Below are positions 17,869-24,915 of a DNA stretch of 64,000 nucleotides, piece after piece. The number at the start of each line of letters is the position of its first letter. The first letter of the stretch is position 1. The translations under genes and the position numbers were made by a program. The DNA is from a bacterium (GTDB lineage: Bacteria > Bacteroidota > Bacteroidia > Cytophagales > Cyclobacteriaceae). Under the pieces are notes generated by a model, which ran no database searches, had not been told where the DNA came from, and saw only the letters and a program-made list of their open reading frames with translations. The stretch covers positions 19,027 to 83,026 of the forward strand of contig JANSWY010000015.1 of assembly GCA_024743255.1 (NCBI GenBank), in the 5' to 3' direction.

Positions 17869-18702
17869 CTAAATGAAGTTCAAGCGATGCATGAAATATG
17901 TTTTCGTAAGAAGAGCCAACTTGTTTGAGTCAGGAATTCTGATACGTTCGTTCATGATTCTGTCAGCTGGTAGATTCTTAATCTTGTGAAATAGCTTCAA
18001 ATAATAGATATAAGCTAAATAAACACCAAGCCTTGCTCCTTTAGGTAATGCGATGATACCTTTATAGGCAAAGTCGAAATCCTTTTGAATATCTTCTTCA
18101 ATGGCTTCTTTCTCTGCCTTAGTAAATGTTCTGAAGTCTACTCCAGGAAAATAAACCCTGCCTCTTTCTTTATAGTCACTTTTAATGTCTCTAAGGAAAT
18201 TAACTTTTTGAAAGGCAGATCCCAAAGCTCTTGCCGGTTCCTTTAACTTGTCATAAGCTTCTTTATCACCTTCACAAAAAACTCTTAGGCACATTAATCC
18301 GACCACTTCTGCAGAACCATAGATATATGTTTTATACAACTCATCTGTATAAGTGTCTTTGTGCAGGTCCATCTCCATAGATACCAGGAAAGCTTCAATT
18401 AGCTCTCTTTCAATGTGATATTCATTAACCACTTGTTGGAAGCTGTGTAGTACAGGATTGAGACTAATACCTTCATCAATTGCTGTGTAAGTATCTTCCC
18501 AGAATTTCTTTAGAAGTTTCTCTTTGTCAAAATCATGGAAGGTATCCACGATCTCATCCGCGTATCTCACAAAACCATAAATGGCGTAGATAGGGTAGTG
18601 GAATTTCTTATCAAGCGTTCTAATTCCTAATGTAAAGGAAGTGCTGTAGTGCTTGGTGATAAGTTTACTACATTTAAAAGTGGTAGTACTGTACAGATCC
18701 AT
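17869..18702 (-). CDS. crtB: phytoene synthase CrtB
   Basis: 277 residues, soluble or peripheral. It joins two geranylgeranyl diphosphates head to head to make phytoene. Both aspartate-rich substrate motifs are present: DEIVDTFHDFD (about residues 50-60) and QKVNFLRDIKSDYKERGRVYFP. It lies between crtI (22-base gap) and crtYcd (one base). No GGPP synthase gene (crtE) is in the window, so that step is encoded elsewhere. Confidence 0.95.
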   Translation of the reverse strand: MDLYSTTTFKCSKLITKHYSTSFTLGIRTLDKKFHYPIYAIYGFVRYADEIVDTFHDFDKEKLLKKFWEDTYTAIDEGISLNPVLHSFQQVVNEYHIERELIEAFLVSMEMDLHKDTYTDELYKTYIYGSAEVVGLMCLRVFCEGDKEAYDKLKEPARALGSAFQKVNFLRDIKSDYKERGRVYFPGVDFRTFTKAEKEAIEEDIQKDFDFAYKGIIALPKGARLGVYLAYIYYLKLFHKIKNLPADRIMNERIRIPDSNKLALLTKTYFMHRLNFI

Positions 18703-18724
18703 AGTTAAAAAATGACTAATTGTG

Positions 18725-20200
18725 TTACGCGTAATCCTTTATTACTTCCTTAGCTACAACTTGCCCTGAAATGATTGAGGGAGGTACCCCTGGCCCAGGA
18801 ACAGTCAGTTGCCCAGTATAGTATAGGTTTTTAAGTTTTTTATTTTTCAATGCTGGTTTTAGAATAGCAGTCTGCTTTAAAGTATTTGCTAAACCATACG
18901 CATTGCCCTTGAATGCATGATAATCTGAAACGAAATCACTTGCCGCATAAGATCTTTTATAAATCACGTGATCTTTGATCGTTTGGCCAGTGAGTGATTC
19001 CAATCTACCCATTACCATGTCATAATATTTTTCTCGTATCTCTTCGGAATCTTCAAGCCCCGTTGCAACCGGAATCAATACAAAGACATTCTCCATGCCT
19101 TCAGGTGCCGATTTAGTATCAGTTTTTGACACCACAGACACATAAAATAGTGGATTTTCCGGCCATTCTTTTGTGGTGTAGATTTCTGCAGCATGCTTAG
19201 TGAAATCGGTATCAAAGAATAGGTTATGATGATCGAGATTCTCTAGTTTTTTATCAATGCCTAGATAATAGATCAGACAACTTGGAGCCATTACACGCTC
19301 GTCCCAATATTTTTTACTGTAGTTACTGAATTGTTCTTCCAGTATATAGCGATCTACAAAGTTGTAGTCAGCACTGGCAATTACAACATCAGCTTCAAAT
19401 TCACCCTGAGATGTAACTATGTATGATATATTATTATCCTGATATTTAAAGGATTTCACTTCGTGATTTACTTTTATATCAACCCCTTTCTCAACTGCTA
19501 AGGCTGTCATACCTTCAACAATTTTGTACATTCCACCTTTAGGATACCATGTGCCAAGACTCATGTCTGCATAGTTCATTAAACTATAAAGAGCAGGAGT
19601 GTTTTCTGGTAGTGCACCCAGGAATAAAACAGGGAACTCCATTAGCTGTATAAGCTTAGGGTGACTAAAGAATTTTCTGATGTGCTTGCTCATAGATTGA
19701 AAAACATCCATCTTAATCACACCATATAATAGTCGAGGGTCAATAAACTCTGTGAGGGATCGACTTGGTTTATATACCAAATCATTGATCCCAACTTCGT
19801 ATTTATATGCGGCTTGTGAAAGGAATTCTCTCAGCCGCTGTGAACTTCCTTCTTCGTAATATTCAAACAGTTTTTCTATTTCGGACATCTCAGCCGGGAT
19901 ATCCATAACATCATCTTTATCAAAGACAACTTTATAGGAAGGATCAAGGCGATCCAACTCATAGTAATCACTTACTGATTTACCAAATGCTTGGAAGTAC
20001 TTCTCAAACACATCTGGCATCCAGTACCAACTTGGCCCCATATCAAATGTAAAACCCTGATCTGAAAACCTTCTAGCTCTTCCTCCAGTCTGCTCATTTT
20101 TTTCAAGGAGCAAAACATCATGACCTTCATGAGCTAATTTGGTGGCGATAGATAAGCCGGAAAATCCAGCGCCAATTACACAAGCTTTGATTTTAGGCAT
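18725..20200 (-). CDS. crtI: phytoene desaturase CrtI
   Basis: 491 residues. An N-terminal FAD-binding Rossmann motif GAGFSGLSIATKLAHEGHDV...LEKN is followed by GGRARR. A C-terminal CrtI signature (YYTGQLTVPGPGVPPSIISG) closes the fold. It oxidises phytoene stepwise to lycopene. The whole-length match and operon position with crtB support CrtI. Relatives such as CrtD (3,4-desaturase) share the fold, and activity on later intermediates cannot be excluded. The gene begins 11 bases after the sigma-factor stop codon. Confidence 0.93.
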   Translation of the reverse strand: MPKIKACVIGAGFSGLSIATKLAHEGHDVLLLEKNEQTGGRARRFSDQGFTFDMGPSWYWMPDVFEKYFQAFGKSVSDYYELDRLDPSYKVVFDKDDVMDIPAEMSEIEKLFEYYEEGSSQRLREFLSQAAYKYEVGINDLVYKPSRSLTEFIDPRLLYGVIKMDVFQSMSKHIRKFFSHPKLIQLMEFPVLFLGALPENTPALYSLMNYADMSLGTWYPKGGMYKIVEGMTALAVEKGVDIKVNHEVKSFKYQDNNISYIVTSQGEFEADVVIASADYNFVDRYILEEQFSNYSKKYWDERVMAPSCLIYYLGIDKKLENLDHHNLFFDTDFTKHAAEIYTTKEWPENPLFYVSVVSKTDTKSAPEGMENVFVLIPVATGLEDSEEIREKYYDMVMGRLESLTGQTIKDHVIYKRSYAASDFVSDYHAFKGNAYGLANTLKQTAILKPALKNKKLKNLYYTGQLTVPGPGVPPSIISGQVVAKEVIKDYA

Positions 20201-20211
20201 AACTAAACCTA

Positions 20212-20721
20212 CTACTTATATTGATAAGTTTTAAGATTTCCTTTCAATTCTTTTCTGGCAATGTGAATTCTATTCTTCACAGTTCCAATAGGAATAGCTA
20301 ATCTATCCGCGATTTCATGATACTTGAATCCATTGAAATGCATTAAGAAAGGCTCTTTATAAGTATCAGCTAATTTGTCCAATGCCCTATCGATATCCTT
20401 CATTGTGAAGTTGCCATACGCATTGTTCTGAATAGAACTTCCGCTTGAATTGATGTAATGAAGATTCTCTGTGGTGTCTATGAAAGTACTTCTTCTAACC
20501 ATTTTCTGGTAGTTAGTGATAAAAGTATTTTTCATGATAGTATATAACCATGCTTTCAGGTTTGTGCCATCTGTGTACTTCTCTCTGTTGGTAAATGCTT
20601 TGAGCATTGTCTCCTGAAGTAAATCATCCGCGTCCTCCTTGTCTCTTGTCAATTTTAATGCAAATGGCTTAAGAGCTGAAGACATATTGTCTAGTGTGTA
20701 GCTGAATTCTAAGGTCGTCAT
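20212..20721 (-). CDS. ECF-type sigma factor heading the carotenoid operon
   Basis: 169 residues. Region 2 is visible in FALKLTRDKEDADDLLQETMLKAFTNREKY and NLKAWLYTIMKNTFITNY. Region 4 is the C-terminal helix-turn-helix FKYHEIADRLAIPIGTVKNRIHIARKEL. There is no anti-sigma gene next to it, so control is probably through its own transcription. It is the first gene of the operon with crtI 11 bases behind. The upstream region carries three inverted-repeat operators. This recalls LitS of Streptomyces and CarQ of Myxococcus, ECF factors in light-induced carotenogenesis. The target promoters are not known. Confidence 0.92.
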   Translation of the reverse strand: MTTLEFSYTLDNMSSALKPFALKLTRDKEDADDLLQETMLKAFTNREKYTDGTNLKAWLYTIMKNTFITNYQKMVRRSTFIDTTENLHYINSSGSSIQNNAYGNFTMKDIDRALDKLADTYKEPFLMHFNGFKYHEIADRLAIPIGTVKNRIHIARKELKGNLKTYQYK

Positions 20722-20726
20722 TGCTG

Positions 20727-20762
20727 TTTTGTTTAAGTATTACAACATAAACTTAAACAAAA
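20727..20762. promoter_or_regulatory. operator 1: inverted repeat TTTTGTTTAAG-N14-CTTAAACAAAA
   Basis: A perfect 11-bp inverted repeat (20727-20737 and 20752-20762) with a 14-nt spacer, six bases upstream of the ECF sigma start codon. The same half-site occurs in two more pairs further upstream. The probable ligand is the CarH/LitR-like MerR protein encoded just upstream. Confidence 0.75.
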
Positions 20763-20770
20763 TATTTAGA

Positions 20771-20806
20771 TTTTGTTTAATGTATCTATAAAAACTTTAA
20801 ACAAAA
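20771..20806. promoter_or_regulatory. operator 2: inverted repeat of the same 11-mer, 14-nt spacer
   Basis: TTTTGTTTAAT (20771-20781) and TTTAAACAAAA (20796-20806) are again separated by 14 nt. Its centre is 44 bp, about four helical turns, from that of operator 1. The right half overlaps a minus-strand TACTTTTG element (20802-20809), so a bound repressor would cover the promoter. Confidence 0.72.
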
Positions 20807-20809
20807 GTA
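20802..20809 (-). promoter_or_regulatory. candidate -7 element (TACTTTTG) of the sigma-crt operon
   Basis: An exact match to the Bacteroidota TAnnTTTG -7 consensus on the minus strand, 80 bases before the ECF sigma start. No clear -33 TTTG lies 17-20 bases upstream, as would be expected of a promoter that needs help or is under tight control. It lies within operator 2. Confidence 0.45.
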
Positions 20810-20865
20810 GTGAATTGGGGCAATTTACCCTTGAATTGTCGTCCTTTCGACCTAAAACGAGCAAG

Positions 20866-20902
20866 TTTTGTTTAAGTAATGTTCAACAAAATATTAACAA
20901 AA
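20866..20902. promoter_or_regulatory. operator 3: weaker inverted repeat plus internal half-site
   Basis: An exact TTTTGTTTAAG (20866-20876) is paired with a degenerate TATTAACAAAA (20892-20902, 8 of 11 matching as a reverse complement) across 15 nt. An extra half-site GTTCAACAAAA (20881-20891) lies between them, so two alternative pairings exist. It lies 50-90 bases beyond the MerR stop codon, upstream of the putative promoter. Confidence 0.6.
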
Positions 20903-20954
20903 CTCTTAGCGGACTAATCATGGTCAGGATTTTAGAGAGAAACTTGTGCTATTA

Positions 20955-21869
20955 TTAATATCTGGAAGAAACTCGCTCTTCGGTGACAGTTTGATCTTCT
21001 ATGAATTCAATTAGGCCTTGCAAGTGATTAATGATCATCACATTGTCTTTAGTCTTTATGCCTTGGCCCACTATCTGATATCCGCTTATTAATACAGTAC
21101 TTTCCGGGAACATCTCTGAAAGAGTATCAACGTAGGCTTGAATTTTAGAAGTACCAGGATTACTGGTAGCAATTGTAATAAGGAATTCTGGTTTGTGTAG
21201 ATGATAGACTTCCTCAAGGTCCTTCAATGGAAGTGATTGACCTAAATATATTGGTTTGTGCTTTCTCGCTTTCACAATAAATGCCGCAAACAATAGGCTT
21301 AGTTCATGCAACTCTTCTTCCGGAAGGAATAGCATGAATTTTTTAGAGCCTTCATTCAAGGCATTGTATTGATTATCAATTGCCACAATTAGTTTTTGTC
21401 TGATCAGGTTTGACATGAAATGCTCCTGAGCAGGATTTATGGCACCTGTTTGCCAAAGTATTCCAATTTTAGATAGAAACGGATAGATAATATTGAGCAT
21501 GGTCTTTTCGAAACCTATTTTCAAGATGCTGCTTGAAATGATTTTTTCGAAACGATCTTCATCCAGATCTACCATAGATATATTAAGAGCGTGAATTTGC
21601 TCAGGAAATTTCAGGTTTTTATCTGTGAGCTTAATAACCTCCCTTTGCATGTCTCCTTCAGACATCTGTGCAATCTTGGAGATTTTGAACCCATTTTCTT
21701 TCAATAAGGATACATTCAGGATCAGTTTTAGGTCCTTATCACTATAATATCGGATATTAGTATCAGTACGACTAGGTGTGATTAGCTCATATCTTTGCTC
21801 CCATATCCTAATCGTATGTGCTTTTATCCCCGATAAATGTTCCAAATCCTTGATGGAAAATGTAGTCAT
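20955..21869 (-). CDS. MerR-family regulator with B12-binding domain, CarH/LitR-like
   Basis: 304 residues. An N-terminal MerR winged helix (IKDLEHLSGIKAHTIRIWEQRY...RYYSDKDL) is joined to a helical cap and a Rossmann-like cobalamin domain. The cap holds W139-x9-E149-H150, identical in spacing to the CarH light-sensor motif W-x9-EH. The cobalt-ligand histidine is seen as His188 in EELHELSLL. In CarH, adenosylcobalamin keeps a DNA-bound tetramer in the dark and light breaks it. The later GG motif is altered (SGYQIVGQG), so cofactor binding needs proof. It lies between a cruF-like gene and the operator array of the carotenoid operon and is the likely repressor. Confidence 0.88.
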   Translation of the reverse strand: MTTFSIKDLEHLSGIKAHTIRIWEQRYELITPSRTDTNIRYYSDKDLKLILNVSLLKENGFKISKIAQMSEGDMQREVIKLTDKNLKFPEQIHALNISMVDLDEDRFEKIISSSILKIGFEKTMLNIIYPFLSKIGILWQTGAINPAQEHFMSNLIRQKLIVAIDNQYNALNEGSKKFMLFLPEEELHELSLLFAAFIVKARKHKPIYLGQSLPLKDLEEVYHLHKPEFLITIATSNPGTSKIQAYVDTLSEMFPESTVLISGYQIVGQGIKTKDNVMIINHLQGLIEFIEDQTVTEERVSSRY

Positions 21870-21937
21870 CTCTTATCCTCTTATAATCCTCTGCGATATA
21901 GCTCTACTAGGGTGTAACCAGCCAGTAATGAAAATGT

Positions 21938-22582
21938 TTAAATAAAACTGAGGTAAATGTTGAGCGAAATAAAAAATGTCGCTTGTCCCACCACAATATA
22001 CGAAGAAATCACCTTAATCTTTTCAAGAGTTACTCTCAGCAATAATATTTGAATGATTAGAGCAACTCCGAACCAACCTATATAATTGCTTATTGGAATT
22101 ATTTCATTTGCCCAATGCCAATAATCAAAACTGATTGCAACTGGTTCAATTAGAAAGTCCATAGCAACCATTAGAAGTGAGGCCAGAACTGGAATGAGAA
22201 ATTTGCTATTGGATAGCATATTAGCGATTGCTGCAAACGAAAAAGACAATATCAACCAATTAACACCAATCATTAGCGGGACTCCACCAATCTTCGGTCC
22301 TAATGTATCTCCGTAATGGTAATCTCCAAATATTAGATTATGATTGACACCAAGATATTCAGATGTGTAGCCAATTGTATATATCAGTGCTATTGCGATT
22401 AATGCTGCAATATTGATAGGGCGAAGTAAATAGATGATCAACCCTGCGCTGATGAGAAGGTTAAATGGTGTCATCATTATGAAATACGGCTTAGTAAATG
22501 GAATCATATAGCCTATCATTCCAACAAAATGTAGCACTAATACGATAATTCCTGCACGCTTTTCATTTAAAGCTATTTTCAT
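21938..22582 (-). CDS. cruF: carotenoid biosynthesis membrane protein, CruF-like (1',2'-hydratase family)
   Basis: 214 residues with about seven membrane helices. The conserved motifs of the CruF/carotenoid-hydratase family are present: YTSEYLGVNHNLIFGDYHYGDTLGPKIGGVPLMIGVNW, then MDFLIEPVAISFDYWHW and ISNYIGWFG. These enzymes add water to the psi end of an acyclic or monocyclic carotenoid to give a 1'-hydroxyl. It is upstream of the MerR gene with a 68-base gap, so the two may form a small operon reading toward the main crt genes. The symbol is by family resemblance; the activity is not proven. Confidence 0.8.
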   Translation of the reverse strand: MKIALNEKRAGIIVLVLHFVGMIGYMIPFTKPYFIMMTPFNLLISAGLIIYLLRPINIAALIAIALIYTIGYTSEYLGVNHNLIFGDYHYGDTLGPKIGGVPLMIGVNWLILSFSFAAIANMLSNSKFLIPVLASLLMVAMDFLIEPVAISFDYWHWANEIIPISNYIGWFGVALIIQILLLRVTLEKIKVISSYIVVGQATFFISLNIYLSFI

Positions 22583-22616
22583 CTTTCTTTGCTCCCAATT
22601 AAAAAACTAATAACTC

Positions 22617-22925
22617 ATGATACTTTATAATGTTACCGTAAATATAGATTTTGATGTGGAAGATGAATGGAAAACATGGATGAGAGATATTCATATTCCT
22701 GAGGTGATGGCAACTGGATTCTTTACGGGCAACAAATTCTATAAGCTTTTAGGGGAAGTGCCTGAGGCAAATGGAGCCACTTATTCTATTCAATATTTTT
22801 CACCAAGTATCAATAAGATCAATGATTACCTGGAAAACCATGCTCCTGCATTAATGCAAAAACATATTCAGAAGTATCAGAATAAGCATGTTTCGTTCAG
22901 AACAATCCTGGAGGAAGTTCACTAA
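22617..22925 (+). CDS. DUF4286 family protein
   Basis: 102 residues, soluble, with a ferredoxin-like dimeric alpha-beta-barrel look: YNVTVNIDFDVEDEWKTWMRDIHIPEVMATGFFTGNKFYKL. It is a conserved small Bacteroidota protein of unknown function. It is divergent from the cruF gene across 34 bases and convergent with the GNAT gene, whose stop is immediately adjacent. Confidence 0.8.
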   Translation: MILYNVTVNIDFDVEDEWKTWMRDIHIPEVMATGFFTGNKFYKLLGEVPEANGATYSIQYFSPSINKINDYLENHAPALMQKHIQKYQNKHVSFRTILEEVH

Positions 22926-23366
22926 CTAAAACTCCAGGCTACAGTTAATCCATTCTTCATCAAAACCAGCGCCATACTTTTTATAGAAGTTAATGGCAGG
23001 TTCATTCCAATCAAGGACCTGCCACATCATGCCAGTACAATTATTTGCTTTTCCTTCTTCAATGGTTCTGTCAAATAACTGCTTCCCTAGTCCTGAACCT
23101 CTTTTGCTTTCTGTGACCACAATATCTTCCAAGTACATTCTTTTACCTTTCCAGGTACTGTATCTATAGTAGTAAATGGAAATTCCAACAATTGAATCAT
23201 TCTCTTCAGCAACAAAGAATCCAAATATTGGGTTTTCCCCAAATCCATCAATTTCCATTGCTTCTATGGTATTGCTGACCTGGTCCAACCCGTTTTCGTA
23301 AATCGCTAACTCCTTAATTAGCTCAAATACCTGTGGAATATCTTCTTTGGTGCCTCTTCGAATCAT
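22926..23366 (-). CDS. GNAT-family N-acetyltransferase (diamine/thialysine acetyltransferase-like)
   Basis: 146 residues from ATG 23366; the longer reading begins with TTG at 23387 and overlaps serS. The MIRRGTKEDIPQV start is typical of GNAT proteins. The acetyl-CoA loop is RGSGLGKQL, preceded by MYLEDIVV, and is followed by W.V.DWNEPAINFYKKYGA, as in spermidine/spermine- or thialysine-type acetyltransferases. The substrate is probably a small amine, but this is inference. It begins one base after the serS stop and is likely co-transcribed. Confidence 0.85.
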   Translation of the reverse strand: MIRRGTKEDIPQVFELIKELAIYENGLDQVSNTIEAMEIDGFGENPIFGFFVAEENDSIVGISIYYYRYSTWKGKRMYLEDIVVTESKRGSGLGKQLFDRTIEEGKANNCTGMMWQVLDWNEPAINFYKKYGAGFDEEWINCSLEF

Positions 23367-23367
23367 A

Positions 23368-24645
23368 TCAAAGTGTGATTTTGTCAAATCCTGTATATGG
23401 TCTCAATACTTCCGGAATGATAATACCATCGGGAGTTTGGTTGTTCTCCAGAATTGCAGCTAAGATTCTAGGTAATGCAAGAGCACTTCCATTCAATGTA
23501 TGAAGCAGTTGCTTCTTTTTATCACTTCCTTTATATCTCAATTTTAGCCTGTTTGCCTGGTATGTTTCAAAGTTACTTACAGAACTCACTTCCAACCATC
23601 TTTTCTGGGCAGCAGAATATACTTCAAAATCGTACGTGAGAGCAGAAGTAAATCCAAGATCTCCTCCGCACAATCTCAAAATTCTATATGGAAGTCCTAG
23701 TTTCTTAATCAACTCTTCTACGTGTTTCACCATTTCATCCAGTGCCTCATAGCTTTTCTCCGGATGTTGTATCTGAACAATTTCAACTTTGTCAAATTGG
23801 TGTAGTCTGTTCAAACCTCTTACATGAGCTCCCCAGCTACCCGCTTCCCTTCTGAAACATGGGGTGTGTCCAACATTTTTCAGAGGTAGTTGATTTTCAT
23901 CCACAATTACATCTCTGTACATATTGGTTATAGGTACTTCTGCGGTTGGTATCAAAAATAAATTGTCAGCTGTTGCATGATACATCTGACCTTCCTTATC
24001 AGGAAGCTGTCCGGTACCATAACCTGAGTCTTCATTAACTAATAGAGGAGCTTGAACTTCAATGTATCCAGCATCAGCAGCTTCGTCAAGGAAAAAGTTG
24101 ATCATAGACCTAATTAATCTGGCTCCTTGTTTTTTGTAAAACGGGAATCCAGCTCCAGAAACTTTATTTCCAAGATCAAAATCAATAATGTCATACTCCT
24201 TTATTAGATCCCAGTGTGGCTTGGCGCCCTCAGCTATTTCAGGTAATTCAGGAACTTGAAACACAACTTCATTGTCGTCCTCTGATTGTCCTGCTGGAAC
24301 ACTTTCATGCGGTACATTCGGTACATTGTATAGAAGAGATTTTAATTCTTCCTCAATGCCAGACATTTTAGTGCCGATCTCCTTTGATTTATCTCTAAGT
24401 TCGGCTGCTTTTGCTTTTGCTTGCTCTGCCTCTTCTTTTTTACCTTGTTTCATCAACATGCCGATTTCCTTTGCAGCATTGTTGGATTCAGCCAATGTTG
24501 AGTCTAAAGATTGTTGCGTTGATTTTCTTTCGTCATCAAGCGACAATATTTGATTTAAAGTCAGTTCGATATCTTCCAGGCCTCTTTTTTTCAGGCGCTC
24601 GGTGAACAAGTCTTTATTGGCTCGTATTTCTGCAGGTTGTAACAT
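23368..24645 (-). CDS. serS: seryl-tRNA synthetase
   Basis: 425 residues from ATG 24645, which gives the family start MLQPAEIRANKD; the upstream TTG extension is not supported. An N-terminal coiled-coil arm (about residues 30-105, rich in K/E/A) binds the long variable arm of tRNA-Ser. Motif 2 (FRREAGSWGAHVRGLNRLHQFDKVE) and motif 3 (LNGSALALPRILAAILENNQ) of class II synthetases are intact. The serine-binding region TAEVPITNMYRD is also present. It charges tRNA-Ser in the cytoplasm. Confidence 0.97.
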   Translation of the reverse strand: MLQPAEIRANKDLFTERLKKRGLEDIELTLNQILSLDDERKSTQQSLDSTLAESNNAAKEIGMLMKQGKKEEAEQAKAKAAELRDKSKEIGTKMSGIEEELKSLLYNVPNVPHESVPAGQSEDDNEVVFQVPELPEIAEGAKPHWDLIKEYDIIDFDLGNKVSGAGFPFYKKQGARLIRSMINFFLDEAADAGYIEVQAPLLVNEDSGYGTGQLPDKEGQMYHATADNLFLIPTAEVPITNMYRDVIVDENQLPLKNVGHTPCFRREAGSWGAHVRGLNRLHQFDKVEIVQIQHPEKSYEALDEMVKHVEELIKKLGLPYRILRLCGGDLGFTSALTYDFEVYSAAQKRWLEVSSVSNFETYQANRLKLRYKGSDKKKQLLHTLNGSALALPRILAAILENNQTPDGIIIPEVLRPYTGFDKITL

Positions 24646-24669
24646 GTTATTGCTATTAAAAAAACAGGG

Positions 24670-24677
24670 CAAAAGTA
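24670..24677 (-). promoter_or_regulatory. -7 promoter element upstream of serS (TACTTTTG)
   Basis: An exact TAnnTTTG match on the minus strand, 25 bases before the serS ATG. This would leave a leader of about 20 bases and supports that start. No convincing -33 element was seen. The rest of the 270-base gap to rho holds no gene. Confidence 0.5.
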
Positions 24678-24915
24678 AGATTTATGAACCTTAGAAAAAG
24701 GAATGACCAGAAGAAATAATCTGGATTGGAATAATTTTTGCCAATATTTTGTGAAATATTATGTATTACTGTTAATATTGTGAAGTCATTTCAATGAAGA
24801 ACTATATCAAGAGGTTCTTTTCAAGCAAGATCATTTTTCGACAAACACTTATTTAACATACTATAATTTTCTATTTACATCTCATTTAGAGTTCTTGATA
24901 TCACATTAAATTTTT

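Noticed and set aside
21938..21947. Fourth operator half-site (TTAAATAAAA) upstream of the MerR gene
   Set aside because: A single half-site with one mismatch overlapping the cruF stop codon; it may be chance in AT-rich DNA.
23367..23387. TTG start of the GNAT protein overlapping serS
   Set aside because: The ATG at 23366 gives the usual MIRRGTKED start without overlap.
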